Source: Halictus rubicundus
Lineage: Eukaryota; Arthropoda; Insecta; Hymenoptera; Halictidae
Assembly: GCF_050948215.1 (NCBI RefSeq)
Contig: NC_135161.1
Location: 5,837,911-5,901,910, forward strand
Direction: 5' to 3'
DNA: 64,000 bases
Made by a program: the position numbers and the translations under genes. Below the pieces are notes generated by a model, which saw only the letters and a program-made list of their open reading frames with translations, was not told where the DNA came from and did no database searches. Position 1 is the first letter of the stretch. The number at the start of each line of letters is the position of its first letter. This document shows, piece by piece, positions 36,749 to 47,718 of the stretch.

Positions 36749-38267
36749 CCCTTTCAGCTGGAACCAGAAGAGAATCGTGAAAGTTCATTCCTTCGAGAGA
36801 TTCCGTCGGAACGAAACTGGCATGATCCGAAAACTTTCAAATTATCCCCGTCGACGAGCACGCATCGCCTCGTCCCGCACTCATGAATATTCCAATCCTC
36901 CCGTTATCGGAAGGATTTTACGGTTTCGCGGCAACGAATCTGGGAATAATGTTAGTCACCGTCGCATATGTAATTGAGTCACTCGATCATTGTTGCCCCT
37001 CGCCCCGGGATGACTCAACGTTTGATCTTTGTATTATTAATTTGCTACTGATTGTCGGTTCGCCGGAGACATTTACACTTATCCGAGGAAAAAACTGGCT
37101 CATGGAAAAGACGATCGCAACGTTGTTTTCTCGATAACAAAACGACAACAACAAGAAGAAAAAAAAAGAAAGGAAGAAAATGATGAAACCGATTTATTGT
37201 TTTTGTTGATCATTAGATACTCGAAGGACACGCCCCCCGACCTTTAATTAAGATCATCTAGGCGTTGCGTGTTGCTTGTTTTCGCGCGGGACAGATCGGC
37301 CAACTGGCTACAAACACGGGAGCCTCGATTCTTGCAAACAGAGGACACGCACGCCAGAAGACAACGCGAGTTGACTCTCGGGGATTGGTAATCGAGGCTT
37401 GTAAATCATCTGGCAGCCCATTGGCCGTAGTCGCATCGTCAGCCGCGTCGGATTTAATTGTTACTAATTTGGCGTACGGTTGCGCCCAACCGAACGATCA
37501 GAACCGTCGAGCCGCGTCGAGCGTCTTTCTATTGACGCGTTAAATTGATCGTCGAACGTGTCATTATTGCAACGACCTCTCCTACTCTCTCTTTTATGAC
37601 GTCGAGAAATAACTGCGCGAACACACGTGAGAACCTATTGTCTCTTTGGCGGTTAATCTAGCTTACAAAAAGAAAAAGAAAACTTGCATCGTTACCGACC
37701 GAAACGGTATAACGGCGGGATCGTTTATGGCAGTCCCGACGGTGTAAAAGTTGCAAATTTAATCGCGCAATCCGGGGCATTATTGAGCAAGCCGGTACAC
37801 ATAAAAGGCGAAGCGTTTCAGTTCCAGTTTCTAGAAACATCGCGGCAATTGTCGCGAATGTTTACAAGCGCGATGCTCCACGTCGAGTTATTTATGAGAA
37901 CGTTCATTGGCGCCGTAAATCTCGTATTCAGTTTCTGGCCTGTTTCGCGAATTAAAACGCAAACGTCCGACGGTGTCAGATTATGATAATCGACGCCAAG
38001 CGCCTTCGCGATTAAGTCATTCCGCATAGGCCGTTGGAAATGGTAATTCGAAACGTTCGAATTACATACGCGCGCGCATTTTCTTTGTATGCGGGAAATA
38101 AAAATATTCACCGAAAAACAATGGCGTTCGACCGATATACGATTACGTGGCCGTTGATAAAACGCAACGCAACGCGTTCCGGGCTTCTGCGTGTAGACGC
38201 GTGTACAAGGGTCAAGCAAGCATCGATAATGTGTCGTCGGTGTGTGTTGTACCGCGCACCGGTCGAA
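36749..38267. other. Upstream region of the Ance-3-like gene; no other gene seen
   Basis: A GGTTCCAG acceptor-like site on the minus strand just 5' of the ATG (near 36760) suggests a 5' UTR intron. The rest is CpG-containing unique sequence with chance ORFs only. The promoter is expected here but I see no decisive motif. Confidence 0.35.
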
Positions 38268-38395
38268 TTAACATTAGGTTTACGGGACCCGTCAAAATGA
38301 CGGGTTCTAATATTTTTAATTTACGATTATTGAGATTGTGACGGTCCATCTACGTGGAATTACTCAACAAACTTATTTCCTTAGGTAAATATTAT

Positions 38396-38885
38396 TTAAC
38401 ACGTTCACCGCCACGTCACCCATACGAGGGTGACGGAATTATTTGTGCTGGTTTTAAAATGAATTTTTACGTTGATATATTCATTGTACCAAATTTTATT
38501 AGGATCTGTAACGTACAAGAAAGTTGGAGGACTACTCAGTATCATACATTTAACCCTTAGCACTCGAATGGTGACTGTAAGGCACCACTAAAAATTGCTT
38601 TGTATCATTATTCTGGATATTTTTTACATTATTAAACTTGTTTGTATTTAATAAATTACTAAACATTTCGGTATTCTACAAGTAAATTGCACCATTCTCG
38701 TATGTATAACATGAAAAAAGAATATTCTTCCTATATATATAGAAGGGAAATATTCTAGGTCGGAAGAAATGTTTTGTTTTGGAGTTCAAATAACTTCGAG
38801 TGCACAGGGTTCATTTTTTTCAATTTTTATTTCATTAAATAACTTGCTTTGATTTTATGGAATTTTTGGGGGTTCTAGTTCGGCG
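38396..38885. mobile_element. MITE family H, copy 2, inserted in A and hosting C
   Basis: Begins TTAACACGTTCACCGCCACG, with an 8-bp stem CGTCACCC/GGGTGACG close to the end. It is the inverse of the 25612 copy. Its own TTAA at 38551 is occupied by family C. The right terminus is truncated around GTTCTAGTTCGGCG. Confidence 0.8.
38551..38813. mobile_element. MITE family C, copy 1
   Basis: 263 bp. Left TTAACCCTTAGCACTCGAAT, right CTTCGAGTGCACAGGGTTCA (TTAA decayed to TTCA). A subterminal stem TGGTG/CACCA is present. The related copy at 53013 is inserted in an unrelated element. Confidence 0.85.
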
Positions 38886-38941
38886 TTCTTCTTATTTTTA
38901 TAATGTAAAATACTCACTTTTAATGCTCCGTAAACCTAGTG

Positions 38942-39164
38942 TTAACACTAGAACTACCGAGCCCTAAACGTGACTTAGACTTATCCCTTTATAGTAACAG
39001 CAAGATTGAATTTTCTCAGATTTCATACGATTTTCATGGTAACTTGTACTCCAAAGAAGAGATATATTAAAAAATTTCTCGTGAAAACGTTTTCATGGTT
39101 TCAGTAATCGTGAAAGAAGAGAAATCATCCACCAGTCATTCTGACTGGTTCGGTAGTTCTAATG
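38942..39164. mobile_element. MITE family I
   Basis: Shares its left TTAA with the family A element. Termini AACACTAGAACTACCGA and TCGGTAGTTCTAATG are inverted. An 8-bp stem-loop, ACCAGTCATTCTGACTGGT, lies next to the right end. No ORF. Confidence 0.75.
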
Positions 39165-39609
39165 AGCCTTCCCTATTTCCTGTAGTGCTTCCAGCTGATT
39201 CCGATAAAATGAGAAAAAGAGAAAAAAAGAAAATGTCTGCACAGCAGTTCTCGAGCGATTCTCGCCGCGCGTGCTCGCTCGACCGTTCCGCGAAACGTTC
39301 GGATACTCGGAACCCTTTCAGTATCGTTCCACCGTGAACATGAAATAAGGTACTTTGTGCGGAAACCGGTCTCCTCGTATTCATCGTTATGAATTCATAG
39401 TTTGTGCGCCCGTGTCAATGGGGACAGATAAGGCGAAAATTATTGTGTTCGGCTCTCGAACGATAACGACGTCTTTTCGTCGAACTTTTACAAAAGCGGC
39501 AATTGTTCCGAGTTTTCAAACGGTGTAAGCTTTTTTAAAATCGCGCCAAACGACCTGGCTTTCTTTTGACGAATTGGAAGAATTGGTTTAACGAATAATG
39601 TGCAGAAAA

Positions 39610-40165
39610 GATTTTGAAGAAATTGCAGTCGCTAGGAATTATAAGAGCAGATGGGAAAAAAACTATCCAAAACTTTTTTATTTGAACCTGTAATGAAAAT
39701 TTAAAATATGCGTTTTGTAGATCTATGTTGGTTATACACGTACTGAAAATTTCGTCGAAATCGGTTGACGCAGATAAAAATGCCACGCATTGAAAGATGT
39801 TAGAATTTGTAGAATTATAAGAGCAAATAAAAATGGCACTTTTCAAAACTTTTTTATTTGTAATGAAAATTTAAAATATGCGTTTTGTAGATGTGTGTTA
39901 GCTATACACGTACTGAAAATTTCATCGAAATCGGTTGACGCAGATAAAAATGGCACGCATTGCAAAATGTTAGAATCTGTAGAATTATAAGAGCGAATAG
40001 GAAAGGAACTTTCCAAAACTTTTTTATTTGACCCTGTAATGAAAATTGCAAATATGCGTTTTGTAGATCTATGTTAGTTATACAGGTACTGAAAATTTCA
40101 TCGAAATCGGTTGATGCAGATAAAAACGCATCGAAAGAGATTAGAATCTGTGGATTTTAAGCAAA
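39610..40165. repeat. 170-176-bp tandem repeat, about three copies
   Basis: GAATTATAAGAGC recurs at 39636, 39812 and 39982, with a decayed fourth start near 40150. Other shared phrases are AAAACTTTTTTATTTG, ATGCGTTTTGTAGAT, ACGTACTGAAAATTTC and TCGAAATCGGTTGACGCAGA. No conserved frame. Confidence 0.85.
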
Positions 40166-40369
40166 AACTGACCAAAAGTTGTGAAAAACTACGATTTTCA
40201 CCACTTTTAACCACTTGTAGCTCGTTTGTATATGTACAGCTTCTTTCGATATAAGACGACAGCTCGGGACCAGCTTTCGTCGTATTTCGGATGAAGAAGA
40301 AGAAGAGGAGATATATCGATTTTCATATTTGAAATAACAATTGTCTTATTTCTTATTTCGATTTTCTTA

Positions 40370-40515
40370 GAGTAAATTCTCGATATATGTCAACGCACGC
40401 GTCTTGCCAGCGTCGTGTATTATCCAGGAAACATAAGCGAGCTGTGTTATGTTTATTATGGTAGTGGGGATAATTCCGCAATGTTTATCACCAAGGCCTT
40501 GGCGACATAGAGAAA
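40370..40515. mobile_element. MITE family D, copy 4 (degenerate)
   Basis: TAAATTCTCGATATATGTCA at the left, the core GTAGTGGGGATAATTCCGCA, and a decayed right end near GACATAGAGAAATTAATG. Confidence 0.6.
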
Positions 40516-40726
40516 TTAATGTAATCTTTAACTAATCTTTAACTAACATAGATGTACAAAATAGGCTGAAATAAAAAAGTTGTAGAAAGTGCCATTTTTA
40601 TTTTCTCATGTGATTCTTAACAATTGCAATTTTTTCTAAATCTTTTTTGCACATCATTTTGAACATCAATTCTTCTAATTGCTCAAAAAAAGTCAGGTCG
40701 TTTGGTCCGATTTTACCTTCTAGGTT

Positions 40727-40939
40727 TACAGTCACTAAAAATTGACCTATTTTTTCATTACTTTATAAAAATAACATGAATGTATCTATCAAAATTTGTA
40801 GCCATTTTTTAAATAATATATACCCAAAGAAATCAATTTGTTAAGTAATTCCTCACGGATGCATTTTACAATCTCAATATTCGTAAATTAAAAATATTAG
40901 AATCCGTCGTTTTGGCGGGTCCTGTAAATTTAGTGTTAA
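40727..40939. mobile_element. MITE family A, diverged copy
   Basis: Left CTAGGTTTACAGTCACTAAA, right GGCGGGTCCTGTAAATTTAG ending in GTGTTAA at 40939. The internal GTTACTTTATAAAAATAAC-like and TATACCCAAAGAAAT phrases match other copies. Confidence 0.8.
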
Positions 40940-41449
40940 AAAAGTTTATACTGTTTTCAAGGGCGTTTGAACACTTTTATGGGCCAGTGTATGTAATATA
41001 ATCGGAATAGGCTTTTAGCGAAGCAGATCGTTCCGGCGATTCAGATAGTATCCGTTGCAAACTATATTGGTTTTCGATAAGTTTGTGTGGTTTGTTTATC
41101 GTCTATTTGTCAGAACAGATAACTAAACTAGTTGCCTCAGACTAGAAACCCGATTTTCACGCATCCGTCCACGGGAACAGCGAACTGGTACTTCCGGTCC
41201 AGTGGGAACCACACGCGGAAGTCCCGCAGCGTCATTCAATAATATTCACTGTTTTCAAAACGGTTCTAACAATTCCTCGAACGAGGCGTATCGCTTGTTT
41301 TTCCGTGACCTTGGTCGGTGATAATCTGCTTCAACGAACACGCTGGAGCATGGGTTTCTGAACCTAGGGTCGCCAGGATCGTTCCTCGAAAAAAAGTATT
41401 GAAAATCACCAAGTCTCGGAAAATAGCTAATCCTAACAGAGAGATAAGG

Positions 41450-41834
41450 GATCCAATTACTGTGCTTATATTAATCATACGTATTTTTAAAGCATAATAA
41501 ATATTAACACTAAACCCACCACCGTCGGTCAAAATGGCTCAGATTTTTTATTTTACAATTACTGAAATTGTAAAAATGCTTTCGTGGGAAATGATTAAAT
41601 AAATATATTTAGGAGAGCATGTATTACAATACGAACCGCACAAAATCCAAATAAATTCAATCTCGTCATTTTTATAAGACATCATGTATTAGTTACTTTT
41701 AAGGCTCGGTTTAGTGTTAAAAAAGTGATATATGACATATTAACCGATTTTGATGAAAAATCTTTAATATTCATTATGCTTTAAAAATAAGTATGACTGA
41801 TGCATAGTAATTGGTACGCCCACAGTAACTCGAT
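41450..41834. mobile_element. MITE family F, copy 3, hosting family B
   Basis: Left GGATCCAATTACTGTG and right inverse CACAGTAACTCGATC, with arms TTAATCATACGTATTTTTAA and TTAAAAATAAGTATGACTG. A family B element occupies its centre (41504-41720). Confidence 0.75.
41504..41720. mobile_element. MITE family B, copy 2
   Basis: TTAACACTAAACCCACCACC at the left and CTCGGTTTAGTGTTAA at the right; TTAA at both sides. Inserted in family F. Confidence 0.8.
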
Positions 41835-42375
41835 CTCTCACCCCAGAAGCTAGAAATTCCGGAGATTCGCGAGAAGGGGAGGAAACAACCCCCGGACAAA
41901 AATGCAGAAAAGAGATAAAATCTTGCTCGAAAACAGAAATAGATTATTTGAGAATGCTTTTCGAGTTACGCGATAAATATTGGGCTCTGTCGGAGGTAGC
42001 AAGGGTGGCTTCATCCCCCGTTTTGCAAGCAGTCAGGTGCAGCACGATCCGGCAATAAGAAATGCGCGGTTTGTTCGTAGGAACCGTGGTGTGCCAAAGA
42101 TTCCACGGAAAATCGGCGTGCCTTACGGTCTCTCGAGCCTGTCTGTTCGAGGAACGCAAGATCAGTTCTCAGTTGGACCGTTGTCAAGAAAATGGGTCCG
42201 GGTACGGTACGGTTCGGTTTAGTTTAGTTTTCCCGAATCTCGCTCACCTTTGCTGGCCGAGCGTCGTTTCGCTCGACGTTCACGTTCTCACTTGTGCCCC
42301 GTCTCCGTGTGCGCCGTGCAACGGAGAGAAAAGAACGCTTTCCGCGTGCAAGATCGACGGAGAGGAAGAGAGAGG

Positions 42376-42420
<45 letters not shown>

Positions 42421-43149
42421 TGAGAGCGTCGTTCTCTTCGCGAGACGGGGAACTTTTTCGGAAAAACCTGACCCCGGTCTGTGTCGCGTGTCTCGATCCT
42501 CTCTGGTCGGCCTCGTGGAAAAACGCGCGATGTTTGGAACAACAGCCGTGTGTGCGTGTGATGTTCGCGATCGCGGAACAACTTTACGTCGCGACGTTAT
42601 TGGATGAGAACGGCACGTACGACGAATCGCGCGTCAACTCTACGACTATTTGTACAAAGTTCGCACGATCCAAATTCCTTCACATCATGCCACCTCGCTT
42701 CGACGGCGGTGCGTTACTGTGGCCAGCGTGACGTGACGTGACGCACCGCCATCGGGGACACGATTGCACACTGATCGTACACCTTCCTAACGATCCGACC
42801 TCCGCTGATAACCTCCGGCGATCTTACCGACCGTGCGAGGCGCGCCATTTCGAATTTTCGAATTTAACGATCTTGACAATCAGCTGGCTAGGATTAAAGT
42901 ACCACGTGCAATTGCGATCTATGCACAAGCACGATTATAATGCAAAAACTGGTATATCCGATTTCTTCATCAAGCTCTTCGATTTCAACTTCTACGTATC
43001 TATTTCTGTTGTTTCTTATCGTTTCTTTTTGGTTAATCCGTTTAATTACACGCAAGAGCGAAGGACGCGAGTTGACGAGGAACGATAGTATGTACAGGAA
43101 TTCTGAATGATATTTTTCCTTTTTTTTCTCTACAGATAAGATATGTATA
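41835..43149. other. Gene-free CpG-rich stretch with a (GA)n microsatellite
   Basis: A (GA)n run at 42375-42417 explains the overlapping ORFs on both strands. The surrounding 42.0-42.9 kb is CpG-rich with a repeated CGTGACGTGACG phrase near 42730. I see no exon chain. Confidence 0.4.
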
Positions 43150-43933
43150 CAGGGTGTTCGTTTGAAAACTTTTCAGCCGAATATCTCGGAAAGTATGAAA
43201 GATATTAAAAAAGTGTAAAACACGTGTCCAAGGATTTCGAGGAAGAAAGAGGGGGGGGGGGGCGTTTTCAAAGTCATTTGAAGGTCAACTTTGTTTTTTC
43301 AAGTGAAAACCTATATTTTTTATTATGGGATCTTATTGTACGTAAAAAGACCAGCAATTTTCGTAGGATACTTTTTTTTTTATCCGCGCACTAGTTTCGG
43401 AGATATTTAACACTAGATTTACGGGACCCGTCAAAATGACGGATTCTAATATTTTTAAATTGCGAATATTGAGATTGTAAAAATGCATCCATGAGCAATT
43501 ATTTAACAAATTGATTTCTTTGGGTATATAATATTTAAAAAATGGCTACAAATTTTCATAGATTCATTCATGTTATTTTTATAAAGTAATGTAAAATAGT
43601 CATTTTTAGTGCTCCGTAAACCTAGTGTTAAAGAGAAGTAGAGCGAGCCATGTTATTGTGTAAACTTCTTTGACGCAAATCGTTGGTTTTCCAGTTGTGC
43701 TAGCACGTACCGTTTCAAAACAAAATTGTCCTCTATTGATCTCTTGTTTATGTTGTCTGTCTTTCAATATAAGATTGTACTATTTCGTCAAGTGTGAATC
43801 ATCGTAACAAGAAATACTATATCGTAATAAAATTAATTATATAAAATGGTGTATTCTTTAGAAGAACGAGTAGAAATAATTTTTATTTATGAAGCTGATG
43901 AGTGTGCTGGAAAGTTTTCAAATGAACACCCTG
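43150..43933. mobile_element. Internally deleted Tc1/mariner-like element with CAGGGTGTTC termini
   Basis: TA-flanked. Left CAGGGTGTTCGTTTGAAAAC, right GTTTTCAAATGAACACCCTG. Just inside the right end an ATG (43846) opens MVYSLEERVEIIFIYEADE, the same N-terminal transposase type as at 35097, which runs directly into the terminal repeat, so almost all of the coding region has been lost. A family A MITE is inserted at 43407. Total length without it is about 560 bp. Confidence 0.8.
43407..43631. mobile_element. MITE family A, complete copy
   Basis: 225 bp with TTAA at both ends (43407-43410, 43628-43631). Left AACACTAGATTTACGG with stem-loop CCGTCAAAATGACGG, right CCGTAAACCTAGTGTT. Best reference copy in the window. 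Confidence 0.9.
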
Positions 43934-45854
43934 TACAGAAAAATCACTGTACACAGTGAACTTACATATGTAAACATGCATGCATATGTGTTTTGTTTAG
44001 CTTCCTGACTCGTTATCGCGGCTTGTTTACGCTCTATAGTTTTTGTTTGTTTTGAAATTTGTTATGTAACGGGTTGCAAATGAGAAAACGGATTACGGGC
44101 GCGTCAAAAGATGTGCAAGAAATTGATAATCGTTTGAACGAGTTTACGGGCGATAGTTGTTGTCTAGCTGCGGTAAAGATGGCGCGATAGTATGGGAAAC
44201 TTTTTGGAACAGACGATGGTAAGGTAGGGAGCGTGGTTGGACAATTATCGGTAGTGGAGAACAGCGGGGACTCGAACCATTTCACAGTCGGTATTCTGTG
44301 CAGTCTTATCGAAAATTTTATGTGGTTTATTGTATATAGTTATTCAAAAATACTCGTTCAATAGGTATAAATTCCTTGTTTTGCCTACTTGCGAACGACA
44401 AGGAAATTCTAATTAATTTCAAATGGATGGTAGCGCGAAAGGGTTAAATACTGGACGAACTGTCAATGGAACTGTAATGGTCAATGAAAACTTTTTATTT
44501 CCGTAACACTATTTATCTCCTAAATACAAAACTATTGTACTATATCACAAGAAGCTATAATAGAGGAGAGAGTAGGAATATGAGATATCCGTTTTAGTGT
44601 TTTAAATTGAACATAGAAATTTAATTTCATATTGTAATACGCTGCGGAAACGTAAATATTCTTACAGTGATTTTGATTTTGTCGCTTCTTAAAATGAAAG
44701 CAAATCCGGCCTATGAGAATACTGCAGTTTTCGGGGATAATAGAGTTGTATAAAACAAAGTTGAAGTGTTACCAAATCGTCAAAAAGTAATAGGGCAACT
44801 ACAATTACAAGGAAAATTTATTTTATTTCGTTTCAGTAAGTTTTATTTAGTTCTAGTCGGTATAATATCTGACGTACAACCATTCTTAGAAGTATCAATG
44901 TCGTGAATTGGTGAAAACCGTAGGTGTCTCAAATTTCTACCCTATCTGATATTCCTACCCTCTCCTCTACACGTACGGGAATGATGCGGCTTCTTAATAT
45001 AAATACTATTCAATAAAAATGTACAATCGGTCTGGCTCGCGGGCGAGACTCCCTCGGGGAATGCAAAATCTCTCCGTCATTGCGCACGACGACTGCCATC
45101 ATCGCAAAGAATTTCGAAAATCAGTTTCTCTCCTTTCTTTCGCGAGCGGGAATCGCTCGGTACTTTTGCCATTGCGAAGACGGGGATTATTGTTCTTCCG
45201 ATTGTGAAGATCATGGCAGTCGAAGCGCGAAGAATATCGAGCGCGGGATGAAACTGTCCGTGAATTAGTTAGAGCAGCTAAGCGGGGAGATGTATGCGTT
45301 CGTAATACTGATACGCTCGAACAGATAATACCTCTGTTTCGTGTTTCGTCTATTGTCACAATTCGCTTAAGTACCGGAGACTGCTTGTACTAGAACTGGG
45401 AAATAAAGGATAGCTTTGTCAGGTTCGTCGCGTTCTTCGCGGAGCAACAAACAAAATGGTAGGAAAAAAACCCTCGGCCAATTTCACACGTGCGATCGAT
45501 TTCTTTCGACGCTTTCGAATCTCGTTTTTGTCATCCCTCCTCGTAGTTATCCTTTATTTGAGTTTAAAAAAAAAAAAAAAAAAAAGAAAAGAAAAAAAAA
45601 ACCAAAGAATTCGTCCGCACGCGACTTAAGAACCGGCAAAAAATGGTACGTCGAACCTGTGTTCCTCTCGCGATCGACCACACGAGAGCGCAGAGTTCTT
45701 CCTCGGGCGTGTTGTGCTGTCTTCTCATTGACCCCTCCGTTTTTCTTCCGTTTTACACTCTCGTTTCTCGACGGGCACCACACCGTGGTCGCCCGTCGAT
45801 CGGTTACGATTCACTCGAGATGCATTTCAGTTCCGCGAATAATTAATCGATCGA
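43934..45854. other. Gene-free interval downstream of the SLC46-like gene
   Basis: Contains an A-tract at 45568-45600 and unique sequence. The minus-strand 3' UTR of the transporter gene should begin at 45854 and run left. One inverted-repeat element lies at 44561-44971. No gene recognised. Confidence 0.4.
44561..44971. mobile_element. MITE-like element with GAGGAGAG termini (family J)
   Basis: TAGAGGAGAGAGTAGGAATA at the left is matched inverted by TATTCCTACCCTCTCCTCTA at the right; both are followed inward by a GAGATATC/GATAGG-like stretch. About 410 bp, single copy in the window, no ORF. Confidence 0.6.
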
Positions 45855-47659
45855 TTAACGATCGGCCTCGAACGCCGCGTTGGTCACACCGTTCATCGTG
45901 GGACCCTCCGGCTTCTTCTCGCTGGCGATCTGCCATTTCGCCTTTCTCGGATCGCCCTCCGTTTCCTGTACTTCCGGTTTGATGCTCGCACTCTTCTCCT
46001 GCTCCAGAAGCTGACGATCCCTCCGGTGCTCCGTGTACAGCCAGCTGTTTCGAAATCATTCGCTAAACTTTAACCGGTGTCTTATGAATTTAAATTGTTT
46101 CTAAATGCGCGAGATTGGGGGTGGGGGCGACCGGAAGCGCAGTAGCACGACTTACAAGAAGGCGAAGACTGCGGGCATGGTCATGCAGGCGCCGACAATG
46201 AAGAACGTCCCCGGGAAACTCTTCATGGTTGCGCCGTAAATGGAGCTGTACATTGGCCCGTATACGAGCGGCATCAGCGACTCGCAGACTCCGAACAAGG
46301 AGTTCACTTTGCCTGCGGAACCGTTTGAAAATTATATTGTATGTGTGTGTGTCTATGTGTGTGAGGTTGGGGTTTCCAAGAACTTGATTCGGACGGTTTG
46401 AAACCGGTCGCAAAGGACAGGAAAACCTCGTTAGACAGCGGCGCGGCCAGTTAAGAGAAAAGTCCGTGGGAAATTAGCTCTCGAGGATAAGATCAAATAA
46501 AATTATTCTATTTACACGATTCCGTGGAAACGCCGTGCGGACACAAGGTGAAACGGCGCAACACAGTCCGATTACCGTGAAGGTTACCGCCGCCATTTTC
46601 GAACGGGTACAATTCCCATAATTCGCGGCAAATTGCCACGCTACACCGGTACAAAGTCATTTGTCAATGATGATCGTGTTTCCACGCCGGTTCCCCCCCA
46701 AAAAAGAAAACGCGATGAAAATCCTCGAATCATCCGGCCATCGATTTGTGCCATTTTTTTTAAAAAAGAAATTTTATAGCAATTTCGCGCAAGATGATCT
46801 GTCAATCTAGCAAAGAGAAGCTTCAGTTTATCTGGTTAATTCTTTAATAGCGATTTCGCACAAGATAATCTAATAAGGACTGTCTCCTGAGATCATCAGT
46901 GAAAAACGAGACTGTAGTTTCCCTAGTTAATTCTTAAATGGCGATCTCTCGCACAAGATAATCTAATAAAACTGTCTCCTGAGATTACCGTTGGAAGCCA
47001 TAGTTTTCATTTAATGTATTCCGACTCCTGAGATTATCAAAGGAAAGCCGACGTTTGAATTTTCCCAATCCGTGCTTTTTGCTCGCGATTTCGCACGAGA
47101 TTGGCTAATGAAACGGTCTTCCGAGATATCATCGTGAAAACGGAACCTCCGGCGCAACACGATCGTCAAAAATCCAACTACAGTGATTTCTCTATGTATG
47201 TCGCCAAGGCCTGGATAATAAACGTCGCGGAATTATCCCCACGCCGAGGAGTGTAAACATAACACGACTCGAGTATGTCTCCTGGACGATACACGACGCT
47301 GGCGAGACCGGTGTTGTTGACATATGTCGAGAATTCACTGTAATCGGCTTCCGACAAGTGAATCATTAATGCCAATGTCACAAAACACAGTACGCAACAT
47401 TATCATTCGATGAATGTTCTCTCGGGGGCCTCTGGAAGGTTGATTTATCATTGACGCGTCGCCTAACTATTCGATATTTGCATACACGGTCTCGCCAGGT
47501 GTTTCTGGCCTCGTGTTCGCCGATCGCGCGTTGACTTTTGCCACCGTACGCGCTAATTGCATTCGAATGCACCGCTAATCGCATCGGACGCGCCGCGTTT
47601 TCTCTTGCGTGTTGACGTAACCGGAGGCCCGTTAGCGGTTTCTTCTTTCGAAAAGAGAG

Positions 47660-47718
<59 letters not shown>

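Larger units (their letters stand above)
38268..38945. mobile_element. MITE family A, copy hosting H and C
   Basis: Left end TTAACATTAGGTTTACGG at 38268 with stem-loop ACCCGTCAAAATGACGGGT; right end CTCCGTAAACCTAGTGTTAA at 38945. Its inner TTAA (near 38396) has received family H. Junction sequence on the right has a deletion of some tens of bases. Confidence 0.85.

Noticed and set aside
42062..43088. Overlapping ORFs around 42-43 kb as a possible gene
   Set aside because: They depend on a (GA)n run and CpG-rich sequence; no splice chain or domain.
45568..45600. Long A-tract considered as the tail of a retrocopy
   Set aside because: No upstream gene-like sequence, no target duplication seen; more likely a simple repeat.
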